Source: Congeria kusceri (taxonomy: Eukaryota; Mollusca; Bivalvia; Myida; Dreissenidae). Taken from it: a stretch of DNA of 64,000 nt. How positions within the stretch are numbered: the stretch's first letter is position 1; each line of letters begins with the position of its first letter. The notes under the pieces were generated by a model. It did no database searches and was not told the origin of the DNA. It was given only the letters and a program-made list of their open reading frames with translations. The stretch spans positions 6,006,858 to 6,070,857 of the forward strand of contig CM051034.1 in NCBI GenBank assembly GCA_027627225.1, read 5' to 3'. Made by a program: the position numbers and the translations under genes. Below, in pieces: positions 26,801 to 41,800 of the stretch.

Positions 26801-29800
26801 TCAGTGAATTTACGGTGACTCCAGAATGTTGTCCTTAGTTAATTTATGGTGATTTCTGAAATCTGGTCATGTTGAAATCTGGTCATGTCAAATTAAATAA
26901 AAAAACTTGTTTACCTGTCATTCATAAAATATAGGTTCTGATAAAATATGGGTCATCTGTGGTCAAAAACTAGGACACTAGGTCATATAATGTAAACAGC
27001 TTATAGGACATATTTTTAGCTCACCTGAGCACAACGTGGGTTGAGCTTTTGTGATCGCCTTTCGTCCGTCGTCCGTTGTGCGTTGTCAACATTTACCTCG
27101 TTGACACTCAAGAGGCCATATTTATTGGCCAATCTTCATGAAACTTGGTCAGAACATTAGACCCAATGATATCTCGGTTGAGTTTGAATCTGGGTCATGT
27201 GGGGTCAAAAACTAGGTCACTAGGTCAATTTGAAGAAAAAGCTTGTTAACAGTCTAGAAGTCACATTTTTTGCACAGTCTTCTTGGAACTTGTGCTGAAC
27301 ATTTATTCTAATGATATCTCAGCAGAGTTTGAAAAGGTTGCCCTCAGTTGAAAAACTTGGCCGCCAGGGGGCGGGGCAGTTTTCCTTATATCGCTATATT
27401 GAAAACTTTATAAAAATTGTGAACACTCTAGAAGTCACAAAGTCACATATTTTGCCCAATCTTCATGACACTTTGTCAGAACATTTGTCCCAATGATATC
27501 TCAGCCGAGTTCGAATCTGGGTCATGTGGGTTCAAAAACTAGGTCACTAGGTCAACTTGAAGAAAAAGCTTGTTTACACTCTAGAAGTCAAATTTTTTGC
27601 CCAATCTTCATGAAACTTGATCAGAACATCTGTCTTAATTATATCTCGGCCGAGTTCGAATCTGGGTCATATGCGATTAAAAACTAGGTCACTAGGTCAA
27701 ATTGAAGAAAAAGCTTGTTAACACTCTAGAAGTCACATTTTTTGCTCAATCTTCATGAAACTTGGTCAGGACATTTGTCCCAATGATATCTCGGCCAAGT
27801 TCGAATCTGGGTCACGTGGGGTCAAAAACTAGGTCACTAGGTCAAATTGAAGAAAAAGCTCGTTAACACTCTCGAAGTCACATTTTTTGCCCAATCTTTA
27901 TGAAACTTGGTCACAACATTCGTCCCAATGATATATCGGACCAGTTCGAATCTGGGTCATGTGGGGTCAAAAACTAGGTCACTTGGTCAAATTGAAGAAA
28001 AAGCTTGTTAACACTAGAAGTCACATTTTTTGTTCAATCTGCATGAAACTTGGTCAGAACATTTGTCCCAATGGTATCTCGGCCGAGTTTGAATCTGGGT
28101 CATGTGGGTTCAAAAACTAGGTCACTAGGTCAAATAGAAGTAAAAGCTCGTTAACACTCTCGAAGTCACATTTTTTGCCGAATCTTCATGAACCTTGGTC
28201 AGAACATTTGTCCCAATGATATCTCGACCACGTTCCAATCTGGGTCATGTGGGGTCAAAAACTAGGTCACTTGGTCAAATTGAAGAAAAAGTTTTTTAAC
28301 ACTCTCGAAGTCACATTTTTTGCCCAATCTTCATGAACCTTGGTCAGAACATTTGTCCCAATGATATCTCGACCATGTTCCAATCTGGGTCATGTGGGGT
28401 CAAAAACTAGGTCACTTGGTCAAATTGAAGAAAAAGCTTGTTAACACTCTAGAAGTCACATTTTTTGCCCAATCTTCATGAAACTTGGTCAGAACATTTG
28501 TCTTAATGATATCTCGGCCGAGTTTGAAATCTGGGTCATGTGGGTTGAAAAACTAGGTCATGAGGTCAAATTGAAGAAAAAGCTTGTTAACACTCTAGAA
28601 GTCACATTTTTTGCTCAATCTTCATGAAACTTGGTCAGAACATTTGTCCCAATGATATCTCGGCCGAGTTCGAATCTGGGTCATGTGGGGTCAAAAACTA
28701 GGTCACTATGTCAAATTGAAGAAAAAGCTCGTTAACACGCTCGAAGTCACATTTTTTGCTCAATCTTTATGAAAGTTGGTCACAACATTCGTCCCAATGA
28801 TACATCGGACGAGTTCGAATCTGGGTCATGTGGGGTCAAAAACTAGGTCACTTGGTCAAATTGAAGAAAAAGCTTGTTAACATTCTAGAAGTCACATTTT
28901 TTGTTCAATCTTCATGAAACTTGGTCAGAACATTTGTCCCAATGATATCTCGGCTGAGTTCGAATCTGGGTCAGGTGGGGTCAAAAACTAGGTCAAATAG
29001 AAGAAAAAGCGCGTTAACACTCTCGAAGTCACATTTTTTGCCCAATCTTCATGAAACTTGGTCAGAACATTTGTCCCAATGATATCTCGGACTAGTTCCA
29101 ATCTGGGTCATGTGGGGTCAAAAACTAGGTCACTTGGTCAAATTGGAGAAAAAGCTTGTTAACACTCTAGAAGTCACATTTTTGGCCCAATCTTCATGAA
29201 ACTTGGTCAGAACATTTGCCCCAATGATATCTCGGCCGAGTTCGAATCTGGGTCATGTGGGGTAAAAAACTAGGTCACTAGGTCAAATTGAAGAAAAAGC
29301 TCGTTAACACTCTCGAAGTCACATTTTTTGCCCAATCTTCATGAAACTTGGTCAGAACATTTGTCCCAATGATATCTCAGACGACTTCGAATCTGGGTCA
29401 TGTGGGTTCCAAAACTAGGTCACTAGGTCAAATTGGAGAAAAAGCTTGTTAACACTCTAGAAGTCACATTTTTTGCCCAATCTTCATGAAACTTGGTCAG
29501 AACATTTGCCCCAATGATATCTCGGCCGAGTTCGAATCTGGGTCATATGGGGTAAAAAACTAGGTCAAATTGAAGAAAAAGCTCGTTAACACTCTCGAAG
29601 TCACATTTTTTGCCCAATCTTCATGAAACTTGGTCAGAACATTTGTCCCAATGATGTCTCAGACGAGTTCGAATCTGGGTCATGTGGATTCAAAAACTAG
29701 GTCACTTGGTCAAATTGAAGAAAAAGCTTGTTAACACTCTAGAAGTCACATTTTTTGCCCAATCTTCATGAAACTTGGTCAGAACATTTGTCCCAATGGT

Positions 29801-32800
29801 GTCTCGGCTGAGTTTGAATCTGGGTCATGTGGGTTCAAAAACTAGGTCACATGGTCAAATTGAAGAAAAAGCTCGTTAACACTCTACAAGTCTCATTTTT
29901 TGCCCAATCTTCATGAAACTTGGTCAGAACATTTGTCTTAATGATATCTCAGCCGAGTTTGAATCTGGATCATGTGGGTTGAAAAACTAGGTCACTAGGT
30001 CAAATTGAAGAAAAAGCTTGTTAACACTCTAGAAGTCACATTTTTTCCCCACTCTTCATGAAACTTGGTCAGAACTTTTGTCCCAATGATATCTCAGCCG
30101 AGTTCAAATCTGGGTCATGTGGGGTCAAAAACTAGGTCACTATGTCAGATTGAAGAAGAAGCTTGTTTACACTTTAGAAGTCACATTTTTTGCCCAATCT
30201 TCATTAAACATGGTCAGAACATTTGTCTTAATGGTATCTCGGCCGAGTTTGAATCCGGTTCATGTGGGATCAAAAAGTAGGTCACTAGGTCAAATTATAG
30301 AAAATGCTTGTTAACACTCTAGAAGTTACATTATTTGCCCAATTGTCATGAAACTTGGTCAGAACATTTGTCCCAATGGTATCTCGGCCGAGTTCGTATC
30401 TGGGTCATGTGGGGTCATAAACTAGGTCACTAGGTCAAATTGAAAATAAAGCTTCAATTTCAATATGTACTTCCCAAATTTTGAATGTCTGTTGTCACTT
30501 AAGTTTTTCAAACCATGATGATTAAGGCCGCTCAAACCATGATGATTAAGGCCACATTTCCATCAGTCCATATCAGTATAGCCATATCCGTATAAAAATC
30601 TAACACATGGAAAATTGTTTGACTAATGAAACTCAGGTGAGTGACCCAGGGCCAATTGGCCCTCTTGTTTTATTATTTCAGGTTAAAACTTTATCAATTT
30701 GTAGTCAATGCATGAAAAATTATGGTAAAATATTAATTAGTGCAATTCTGTGATAAAAAGTAGGTCACATGACATAAATACCTATTGACTGAGTTTTCAG
30801 GTTGTTGTTACTCTATTATATCATGCCTTATCACATCATGCTATTAAACCAGGTGAATGATATAGGGCCATCTTGACCGTCTTGTTAATATCAATAAAAC
30901 AATCAGGTTAGGTTCAGCACCAAGTGAATTGTCCAGTATTGGGAGGAATCCATCAGTTTCACTGATCATGACCCTATCCGGAATTTGGGGGACTTAGGCC
31001 AGGACCCTTATAGTGTGGAAATGTTGCGTTGTTCAAAGTTTGTGGGGAATAAAATAATAGAATTCACTGAAAGTTTACTTTTTATGCTCCCACCATTAAT
31101 GATGGGGGGGCATATAAAGTTTACCCTGTCCGTGGGTATGTACGTGTGTGCGTATGTATGTATGTTCGGATTCTTGTCCGGACAATAACTTTGTCCAACA
31201 TTGGACGATTTTCTAATAACTTGGCAGAAAGTTAAGCATAATGAGACAGTGTGTCACACGCAAGAACCAGATCCCTAGGTCCAAGGTCAAGGTCACAATT
31301 CAGGGTCAAAGGTCTAATATAAGAATTTAAGCCATAGACCCTGTCTGGAGCATAATTTTGTCCAGCATGGTAGGAATTTAAAATAACTTGGCACAAGTGT
31401 TGAGCACAATGAGACGGTGTGTTTGCGAGCAAACACCAGGTCCCTTGGTACAAGGTCAAGGTCACACTTAAAGGTCGATGGTCAAATATAAGAATATGGT
31501 GTGTCACCCGCAAGAACTAGTTTCAAGGTAAAGGTCACGCTTAAAGGTCAAAGGTCAAATATAAAAATTGATACCATGGACTCTGTCTGGAGCATAATTT
31601 GTCCGGCATGGAAGAATTTTTAAATAACTTGACTGAAGGATAAGCAGTATGAGACAGCATGTGGCGTGCAACATGGTCTAAGATCAAGGTCACATTTAAA
31701 GGTCAAATATAAGAGTTCAAGCCATGGACATTGACCAAAGTATTTTTGTCCGGCATGGAAAAATTTTCAAATTACTTAGCAGAAGTGATAAGCATTATGT
31801 GGTGGCATTTGGTGTTCAAGAACCAGGTCTTAACTGAAAGGTCAAGGTCAAGGTCACTTATCAAGATCAAAGGTCAAATAATTGTCCAGAGCATAATATT
31901 GCCATGCATGCAGGGTTTTTCGGATGAAATGGCAGAAATGATCACCATCACCAGATAGTGTGTCGCATGCAAGAACCTGACTTGTGAAGTTAGTGAATTA
32001 CTTCCCATTATTCATGAGTGTGCAAATCATAATTCAAATATGATAAAAGACATTTTGTTGATTCTGCTTAGAATGATTTAAGATAGCAAGAGTAAGTGAA
32101 GCATACAAAACCATAACTCATAATTGCCCAAAAGTTTTAATTACTGGTACTACCCTTTATTGATTTTTTTTTCAGAACTAAAACTATTTTGTGATAACTC
32201 AACTTACGTCACAGAAAAAGATAATACATAAGCATAAAGTACAGTATAAATGTTCAATTCTCCTTTTGCAAAATAATTTGTATTTATACAGTCAAAGCGG
32301 CACTGTGTAGAAATGGCTGCATAGGTGGGGGCATCCGTGTCAGTGGACACATTTCTAGTTAAAGGAGACGATTTCCATGCTTTTCAATTTGATTATCATA
32401 TTAAATAATGAGACTTGTCATCAGCATTTAAAGTTTAATGCCACCAAAGTGCTATTTAATATCAATAAAATGAAAAACTGCCTTTACTAATTTGGGGGAT
32501 TTTTTCACAGAAAAGGGGAATTAAGTAAACTCCCCAGCAGGGTGATTGATGCCTTTATTCGACCCCAGAAAGAATGTTATAACGTTCCTTTCATCACTCT
32601 AGCTGTTTAATCTTTTAAATTTTGTTTTTCCATAGAAAGCCATAACTTTCATTACCCTACCAGTTCATTATTGTTATTTTTTTCTTGATATAAAGCTATA
32701 TCTTTCATTACCCTAATAGTTCTGTATCTTTAATTATCTTGATAGTTCAGCAAAATAATGGATCCTGGTATGTATATATGTGGGCGCATGCTTTATTGGC

Positions 32801-35800
32801 TTCTCTATATTGTCAGTGCAGATATGTTTTGTTAGCTCACCTGAGCAGATTGTGATGTTGTTGAACTATTGTGTTCATCCTTTGTCTGTTGTAAATCAGA
32901 TTAAAAATCATCTCCTGAAATATGCTACTTGTCTGGCTCTAAGTTCCTAAGAATCAGATCATGTTCTGATGACATTTCAGCCAACCAATCAGTGCCTTGC
33001 TTTCATGGTCTTGAAAGTGGTAGTAGAATATTAATGATGACCTTTCAGCCTGCCAATCAGTGCATTGCTTTCATGGTCTTGAAAGTAAAAGCAGAAAATA
33101 AATGATGAACTTTCAGCCAACCAATCTGAGCCTTGCTTTCATGGTCTTGAAAGTGAAAGCAGAAAATTCATGATGATTTTTCACGCAACCAATCAGAACA
33201 ATTTATGATGACTTTTCACCCATATAATCAGAACATTGCTTTCATCTTCTTGAAAGTGAAAGCAGAAAATAAATGACCACTATTTTGTATTTCACATTGC
33301 AATTAGTAAAAAATCAAATTTTCACGATTGAGACTTCATGACTGTGCAGTGTGCATTGACATGTTGCCAGCTATTGATTCATCCCTAACAGTCATATAAA
33401 TATTTATTTTTTATCCACTGTTTACTTTTTTCACATGTTGAAAATAACCTGTTCATCTAACAGTCATAGAAATATATACGTTTACCCACTTTTGTCATTT
33501 TTCACAATTTAACCTGTTCATTATAAAGCGACCACACTAATTGGTTGTGATATAAACAACCTGTTTAGAAATCTGCAAGAAATAAAACATTGTATAGTTT
33601 AGTTGAAGTCAGGTGAGCGATCAATGGACAACTGGCTCCCATGTTTTCATTAATATTTGGTTTGGGAAAGAATTCTGTATTCTCGTAATCAGCTATAATT
33701 GTTATCTTGTCAATGACTGGTTCAAATTTCTTTGAAAAACTGCTGGTATCATGGGCAGTCAGTGAGTTTTGACTGTGTAAATATAAGCAAATCTTTCAGG
33801 GGCATGTGGCAGTAAGTCAGTTAGGTGGTCAAATCTCTAATTTCTAAAATCTCTAATTTATTACTTGTTTGTTCTTGACAAATTGTGTTTGCTTGTCAGT
33901 ACAGAAATAATATTGTAAATACTAGCAAAAGTTTGCTTGTCCGTACATACTGAGGGACAAGCTGGGCAATTCAGACATCTGATTTTGATTTTCACTTTTC
34001 AAAATCTTCAGGCAACCGTAGCATACTGCAGTGAGCAGTAGTCACTTTCACTGAGAAATTGCTATATAACATTTCTTTTAAACTTCTTTCATACTTATTT
34101 GCCCCTGAAATGTAAAGATCATGTATAATCATCGTTCTTTACCTTATGGCTTTAGTTTTGTACAATTTGTTTGCTGTTGTTTTGTCATTTTACAGCAAAA
34201 CATCTTTTACTTTCTATAGTATAACCTTCATTCAAATTATCTTTAAGTTAGCGAAATAGAAGCCATTCATTGTATTTCAGAAGTAACAGTTTGTACATTT
34301 CTCTTTCGTAGGCCTATTTTAATTGGTCGTAAACGGCATTTTTAGCGGACAGTAAGTATTTGCATGCAACGAGGAGTTATTGTTTCATCGGGGCTGGCTT
34401 ATGGGCAAGGAGAGTGGTAGAATAAGATGGATGGGACACCACCATTTACCCTTCTATGTTTAATTATTTTGTTGAGACATTTTCCCACATTTTTGGTGTG
34501 TTGTTTTATGTATTGATCAGACTGTTGAGGTTGGTTGTACTTTTTAGCTCACCTGACCACAAAGTGCTCATGGTGAGCTTTTGTGATCGCCCTTTGTCCG
34601 TCGTGTGTGCGTGCGTCTGTCCGTCCGTCCATCTGTCGTCAATTTTTCATTCAAACAACATCTCCTAACTCACTTGGCAGATTTTCACCAAACTTCACTG
34701 GAATGATCATTGGGTGACCCTCTTTCAAAGTTGTTCAAATCGTTATGGTCCGCTTCATATGTAGGTCACCAGAGCTAAAAATAGATTCAACAAATGTAAA
34801 CTTTAACAATCTTCTCTGAAACCGCAGGGCACAGAGGTTTCATATTTGGTATGTAACAGCCTATAGTGGTCCTCTACAAAGATTGTTCAAATTATGCCCC
34901 TGAAAAGATTGTTCAAATTATGCCCCTTGGGGTCAAAATGGGCCACGCCCCGGGGTCACATGGATAATATAGACTTTGTATAGCAAAATGACTTTAAAAA
35001 TTTCTGAAACCGCAGGGCCCAGAGGTTTCATATTTGGTATGTAACATCCTATAGTGGTCCTCTACAAAGATTGTTCAAATTATGCCCCTTGGGTCAAAAC
35101 TGGCCACGCCCTGGGGGTCACATGGTTTATATAGAATATATAGCAAAATGACTTTAAAAATCTCCTCTGATACTGCAAGGCCCAGAGGTTTCATATTTGG
35201 TTTGTAACATCCTTTAGTGGTCCTTTACAAAGTATGTTCAAATTATGCCCGTGGGGTCAAAACGGGCCACGCCCCAGGGCCACATGGTTTATATAGAATA
35301 TATAGCAAAATGACTTTAAAAATCACCTCTGAAACCGCAAGGTCCAGAGGTTTCATATTTGGTATGTAACATCCTTTAGTGGTCCTGTACAAAGTGTGTT
35401 CAAATTATGCAATTGGGGGCAAAACTGGCTATGCCCCGGGGGTCACATGGTTTATATAGAATATATAGCAAAATGACTTTTAAAAAACTCCTCTGAAACC
35501 ACAAGGCCCAGAGGTTTTATATTTGATATGTAACATCCTATAGTGGTCCTCTACAAATATATTTCAATTTATGCCCCTGGGATGAAAACTGGCCACACCC
35601 CATGGGTCACATGGTTTATATAGAATATATTGCAAAATTACTTTAAAATCTTCTCCTCAGAAACCGCAAGGCCCAGAGCTTTCTTATTCGGTATGTAACA
35701 TTATATCATGGTCTTCTACAAAGATTGTTCAAATTATACCTCTGGGGTCAAAACTGGCATGGCCCCGGGGGGCCACATGGTTTATATATCTTCTCCTCTG

Positions 35801-38800
35801 AACCTCAAGGCTGAGAGGTTTCGTATTTGGTATGTAACATCCTATAATGGTCCTCTACAAAGATTGTTCAAATTATGCCCCATGGGTCAAAACTGACCAC
35901 TCCCCAGGGGTCACATGGTTTATATAGACTTAAATAGCAAAATGACTTTAAAATTCTTCTACTCTGAAACCCCAAGGCCTAGAGGTTTCATATTTGGTAT
36001 GTAACATTGTATAGTGGTCCTCTACAAACACTGTTCAAATTATGCCCCTTGGGTCAAAACTGGTCATGCCCTGGAGGTCACATGGTTTATATAGACTTAA
36101 ATAGCAAAATGACTTTAAATCTCTTCTTCTCTGAAACGGCAATGCCCACAGCTTTCCTATATTTGGTACGTAACACTGCATAGTGGTCCTCTTCAAAGAT
36201 TGTTCAAATTATGCCCCTTGGGTCAAATCTGGCCACACCCCAGGGGTAACATGGTTTATATAGACTTAAATAGCAAAATGACTTTAAAAATCTTTACCTG
36301 AAACCGCAAGGCCCAGAGGTTTGTTCAATATTGTTCAAATTATGCCCCTGGGATAAAAATAAGCTATGCCTCAGGGATGCAAATTCCAATTGGTTTACAA
36401 GGTCTCATGTGAGCGTCCTAGGGCCTTCAGGGTTCTCTTTTTCTTTTCATTAGGGTTTTTATTTTTCAGGTGATTTATCGGTATGTTGGCGTAGTTTTGC
36501 ACCTTAAGCATAACACAGGGATAGTGCAAACTAGAATAGTAAATCTGATGTAAATATGTCATAAACTGCATGGAAATAATAAAAACATTTCATCAAAAAA
36601 TTATGTTCCTATTCAATGTTTTGTTTAAAATTTGTAAACATGTATAGTCATAGTTTTTTTTATAGCATAGATAGTGTTGCTGAATATTTGAAAAAATGTG
36701 TTCACCTGTCAGATGATTAGTTTGATAAGTTATTTTGATATACCGTAATTACACAATTTACTTGAACAATTCAAAATAATAATTATGGCCCCCTTCGAAG
36801 AAGTGGGGGTATATTTCTTTGCACCTGTTCGTGGGTCGGATGGTCGGTCGGTCTGTCTGTAGACCATTTTGTTTCCGCACTATACCTAGAGAACGCTTTG
36901 ACCTACGATCATTCAAGTTGGTATGCTGGTTACTTCGGAGGAAAGGAAGACGCCTATTGATTTTGAGGTCAACAGGTTAAAGGTCAAGGTCACAGGGGCT
37001 TGTAACATGAAATTTGTTGCCGCACAATATCTAGAGAACACTTTGACCTATAATCATTTAAGTTGGTATGCTGGTTACTTCGGAGGAATGGAAGAGGCCT
37101 ATAAATTTTGAGGTCAACAGGTCAAAGGTCAAGGTGACAGAGGCTTGTAACATGAAAACTGTTTCCTCTGTAGACCATTTCGTTTCCGCGTGATGTAGAA
37201 TACGCTTTGACCTACAATAATCCAAGTTGGTATGCTGGATACTCGGGAGGAAAGGAAGACGGTCAACAGGTCAAAGGCCAAGGTCACAGGGGCTTGTAAC
37301 ATGAAAACTGTTTTGTCCGTAGACCATTTTGTTTCCGCTGGATATCTAGAGAACGCTTTGACCTACGATCATCCAAGTTAGTATGCTGGTTACTGAGGAG
37401 GAAAGGAAGAAGCCTATCGATTTTGAGGTCAACCAGTCAGAGGTCAAGGTCACAGGGGCTTGTAACATGAAAACCGTTTCCACTCAATATCTAAAGAACG
37501 CTTTAACCTAGTATCATATAAATTAGTATGCTGGTTAGTCTTGAGGGAAGGAAGACCCCTATCGATTTTGAGATCTAGAGATCAAAGGGCAAGGTCACAG
37601 TGGCTTGTAAAAAAACAAAACATTTCCACTTAATAACAGATCAACCATTGGTACATGGTCCTCAAACTATATAGGTACAATGGTCAGTTTGAGTAGATGA
37701 CCTATTACATAGTAATAATTAATGAATACTTGGGTCGAGTCGTCAAATTTGGTAGGAAGAATGCTCTTGCAGAGAAGACAACTCCTATCAAGGTAATGGT
37801 TGACATGTCTCAGCTTAGATTTTTCAGAAACAGTACACTTCTGTGATGAACAAAGGCTGCAAGTCGGGGGGGGGGCATACATGTTTTACAACATCTCTTG
37901 TTTTTCTTTGTCCCAATGTTAACAGACATAAATAGCCAACTCGAGCATAAGGCTCGTTCACTGTGCAATATGCTGGGTCAGGCAATAAAGACCCTCTTCA
38001 TACAGCAATATGATCCAGTTCAATATGCTGGGTCAGGCAATAAAGACCCTCTTCATACAGCAATATGATCGAGCATCATGCTAAAGTGAACGAGCATTAG
38101 GCTTGTCAGGATAGTTTATGGCGAACTGGCCATTCAGGACATTCCAGCATGATGCTCAGTAGTACGCCGTACAAAGACGGTCTTTATTGGCTGACTCAGC
38201 ATAATGCTCACTGAACGGGTGTCGTGCTCGATCTAACACGCATGGTGTTCGATCTAACACGCATGGTGCTCGATGCTTGTTCATTGAGCTCGATCTAATG
38301 AGTAGAATGCTCGTTTTGTAAGCATGATGCTGTGTCAGACATTAAATATCGTACTTCATAAATTTGCATATGATTACCATTTGTGGAAACGTCTGTTGCT
38401 TTCAACCACAATGATGAGCTGTATTCAGATTACTTTTAACCAAGATTATGTATGAAACGGTATTGTCGTTACTTACCTAGAGGTCTTTATGTATGACACG
38501 GTATTGTCGTTACTTACCTAGAGGTCTTTATGTATGACACAGTATTGTCGTTACTTACCTAGAGGTGTTTTTCTTCATTGTTAATGATTGTGGGACATTG
38601 TTCACCTTTAAACCAGTGCATTTTGTGTTGTGTATCACAATGTTTGAAACAAAACAGGAAAAAAGGCATTTTATAAATAGCAGTTATGTCAAGGACACTG
38701 ACCTCCATCCCAAGACGGATCAAAATACTGGATTTATAGGCAGATTAAAAGGGGCGGGGGTGGAAGCAGTGTTCACCCCTCCCCCTTTACAACGGTGGTA

Positions 38801-41800
38801 CTTTGGCTGAATTTTTGTCCACATCTCATCTTTATGATATCCTATCATTAACAACAGCAAATGTTGTATATCAGAAAGCATAGAAAACTTTGATTTAATT
38901 GAATAGAAAGGATGAACACCTTGATTTAATTGAATAGAAAGGATGAACACCTATAGCTATTTATCAAAACAACATTAAAGAATACCGAAATGTACCTCCT
39001 TTGTAGCTTAAATATCACACAATCAAAATGTCATTGTATAGTAATACAAGTTTTGAATGTAGTACTAGTTAATGATTTTCCGCGCCCTCTAACCCAAAAT
39101 CCTCGAATTTGTATCAATGTTTTATCTATGTTGGAGAAGGGACACGTGTTTATTTAATGCCGCGAAGTGTGTACTGTTTCTGCAGTGCATAGACAACAGT
39201 GTTGTGGATACTTCTAAGTTTAGGAATTTCTTTGTTATGTGTGGGTCCGGGGTCTGCTTCTAAACTCTAATGTGTATGTAAATACTATTTACCGTCTCCG
39301 TGACAGTCTGGAATCTATTACTCATTTACTAGCCACAAGGTCTGGTAATGTTTTAAATTCGCGCGGACGATGTTTCGCCTTTTTTCCCCAAAACAATCCC
39401 TTTTTAGCTCGACTTTTCGAATAAAAGGCAAGCTATTCTACTCGCCCCGGCATCAGCGTCCGAGCTAGGTTAAAGTTTTTCGGTAAGCTAGTTTCTCAGG
39501 AATGGCTTGAGGTATTTCATTCAAACTTAAAACATTAATTCGCCACATTAAAATGAACCTATTGGCCAAGTTTAGTAACTCTAGTTTGAAATGTGTCAAA
39601 ATTATGGGCCTTTTTACACTTAGAAATTTTACATACAACTATATGGACAGGTTGAAGTTTTTCGGTAAGCTGGTTTCTCGGGAATGGCTTGAGGCATTTC
39701 ATTCAAACTTCGAACACTTATTCCCTATATTAAAATGAACTCATAGGCCAATTTTGATAACTCTAGTTTGAAATTTGTCAAAATTATGGGCCTTTTTACA
39801 CTTAGAAATTTTACATATAAGCGATATGGACAGGTAAGCTAGTTTCTCAACTTTTTGTTTCCGCTCTCTTACTTGAGAACGGATTAAGCAGTTGTAATGA
39901 AACTTCAAACATAGATACCTTATAGTGAGACCTCACTTGGGATTGCATATGCGATGGGTGGGGTCAAGGTCACTGTTACTAAAAATAGAAACAGTTTCCG
40001 CTCAATAACTTGAGAACGTATTGAGATATTTTAATAACTCTTAATACATAGGTACCTTATATACCTCACTTGGGATTACATATGGGGTCAAGGTCACTGT
40101 TACTAATAGAAAAACGGCTTCCGCTCTATAACTTGAGAACACATTGAGATATTTTTATGAAACTTTATACATACATACCTTATGTCAAGACTTCGCTTGG
40201 GATAGCATATGGGGTGGGTGGGATCAAGGTCAAGGTCACTGTTTCTAAAAATAGACAAACGGTTTCCGCTCAGTAACTTGAGAACGCATTGAGATATTTT
40301 AATGAAACTTAATACATACATACCTTATATTGATACCTCACTTGCGATTGCGTATAAGGTCATGGTCACTGTTACTAAAGTAGAAAAACAGTTTCCACTC
40401 AATAACTTTAGAACGCATTGAGATATTTTAATAAAACTTTATAAATAGATACCTTATATTGAGACCTCGCTTGGGATTGCATATGGGGTGGGTGGGGTCA
40501 AGGTTACTGTTACTAAAAATAGAAAATGGTTTCCGCTCAATAACTTTAGAACGCATTGAGATATTTTAATGGAACTTAATACATAAATACCTTATATCGA
40601 GACCTTGCGTGGGATTGCATATGGGGTGGGTGGGGTCCAGGTCTCTGTTACTAAAAATAGAAAAATGGTTCCAGTCAATAACGTGAGGACACATTGAGAT
40701 ATTTTAATGAAACTTAATACATAGATACCTAATATCGAGACCTCGCTTGGGATTGCATATGGGGTGGGTGGGGTCAAGGTCAAGTTTACCATTACTAAAA
40801 ATTTTATTGATGTGCTGACTTTAATACATTTCATTTGAAAAATTGGGTTTTCGTGGAATTTCCATGTTTCTTGTTTGAGAAAAAAATTCCAGTAACTCGG
40901 ACAAGCACAAGAAAACTCGAGCGTGCTGTCCTCCGACAGCTCTTGTTTTAATTCGCATCTTCTTGAATTTGCATCATCGTCATGGCGCGAATTTAAAACT
41001 GAAAGTATATTGACCTAAAAGGAAAATTAATATCGCTTGCAACTAGCGTTATCCTACCAGGAAACATAATGGCGTATACTGTTAGTATTATTGTACGAAG
41101 GGGTTACTAGTACTACCGTGTCAGTTGCCAGTAAGCCAATAATTGATTTTATGCAAGTGTTTTTGTTATAACTAAGTGTGAAAAACAACAACTCACAGTA
41201 ACAATAGGCTGTTTTCACACATTTCCACACCTAAGCCGTTGATATAAGGTACTTATAATAACATAATTGGACTTATTGCTACATGGTACATTACGAGGTA
41301 AAAGTAGCGTAGTTTCGGATTTTGAACATTCGGACATACTCATTTATTCGCGCTGGTTTTAAATTCGGGAGGAAATAAAATCGCAAATATTTGCAAAAAT
41401 AAAACCCACGCAAATAAAACCAGTTCTACAGTATTACTGGCGCAAACTCCATGTTACTGACCACTCAAAAACATTTAGCTTGCATGTAGATAACAGAATT
41501 TTTCACCAGCCAGGAGGGCCGGTATTCTGGTCGTTTTTCCTGGACCTCGTACAGTTTTAATGGCTTTGACTGAGATCTGACAGATTTCGCGGAGACTGTA
41601 TTTATTAATGTATTATATCAATTAAAATCATTTTAGGTTTGTAACTTGAGTATTGCCCTTATTTCATATTTATTGACCCAGTCATAGAAATTAGCATTTT
41701 TAGCAAGACCGACATCTTATATTATAATTTAAAAGCTAGAAAATGTTACAAGCCTGCCTATCTAAACTGAGATTCTGAGCAATCCCGGTTTAAAAATTGC

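Noticed and set aside
24411..26856. CRISPR-like array of 34-bp repeats
   Set aside because: Repeats are directly adjacent with no unique spacers, and the window is eukaryotic.
34456..34668. 70-codon hydrophobic open frame
   Set aside because: It crosses the 5' hairpin of a repeat cassette and its hydrophobicity comes from T-rich DNA.
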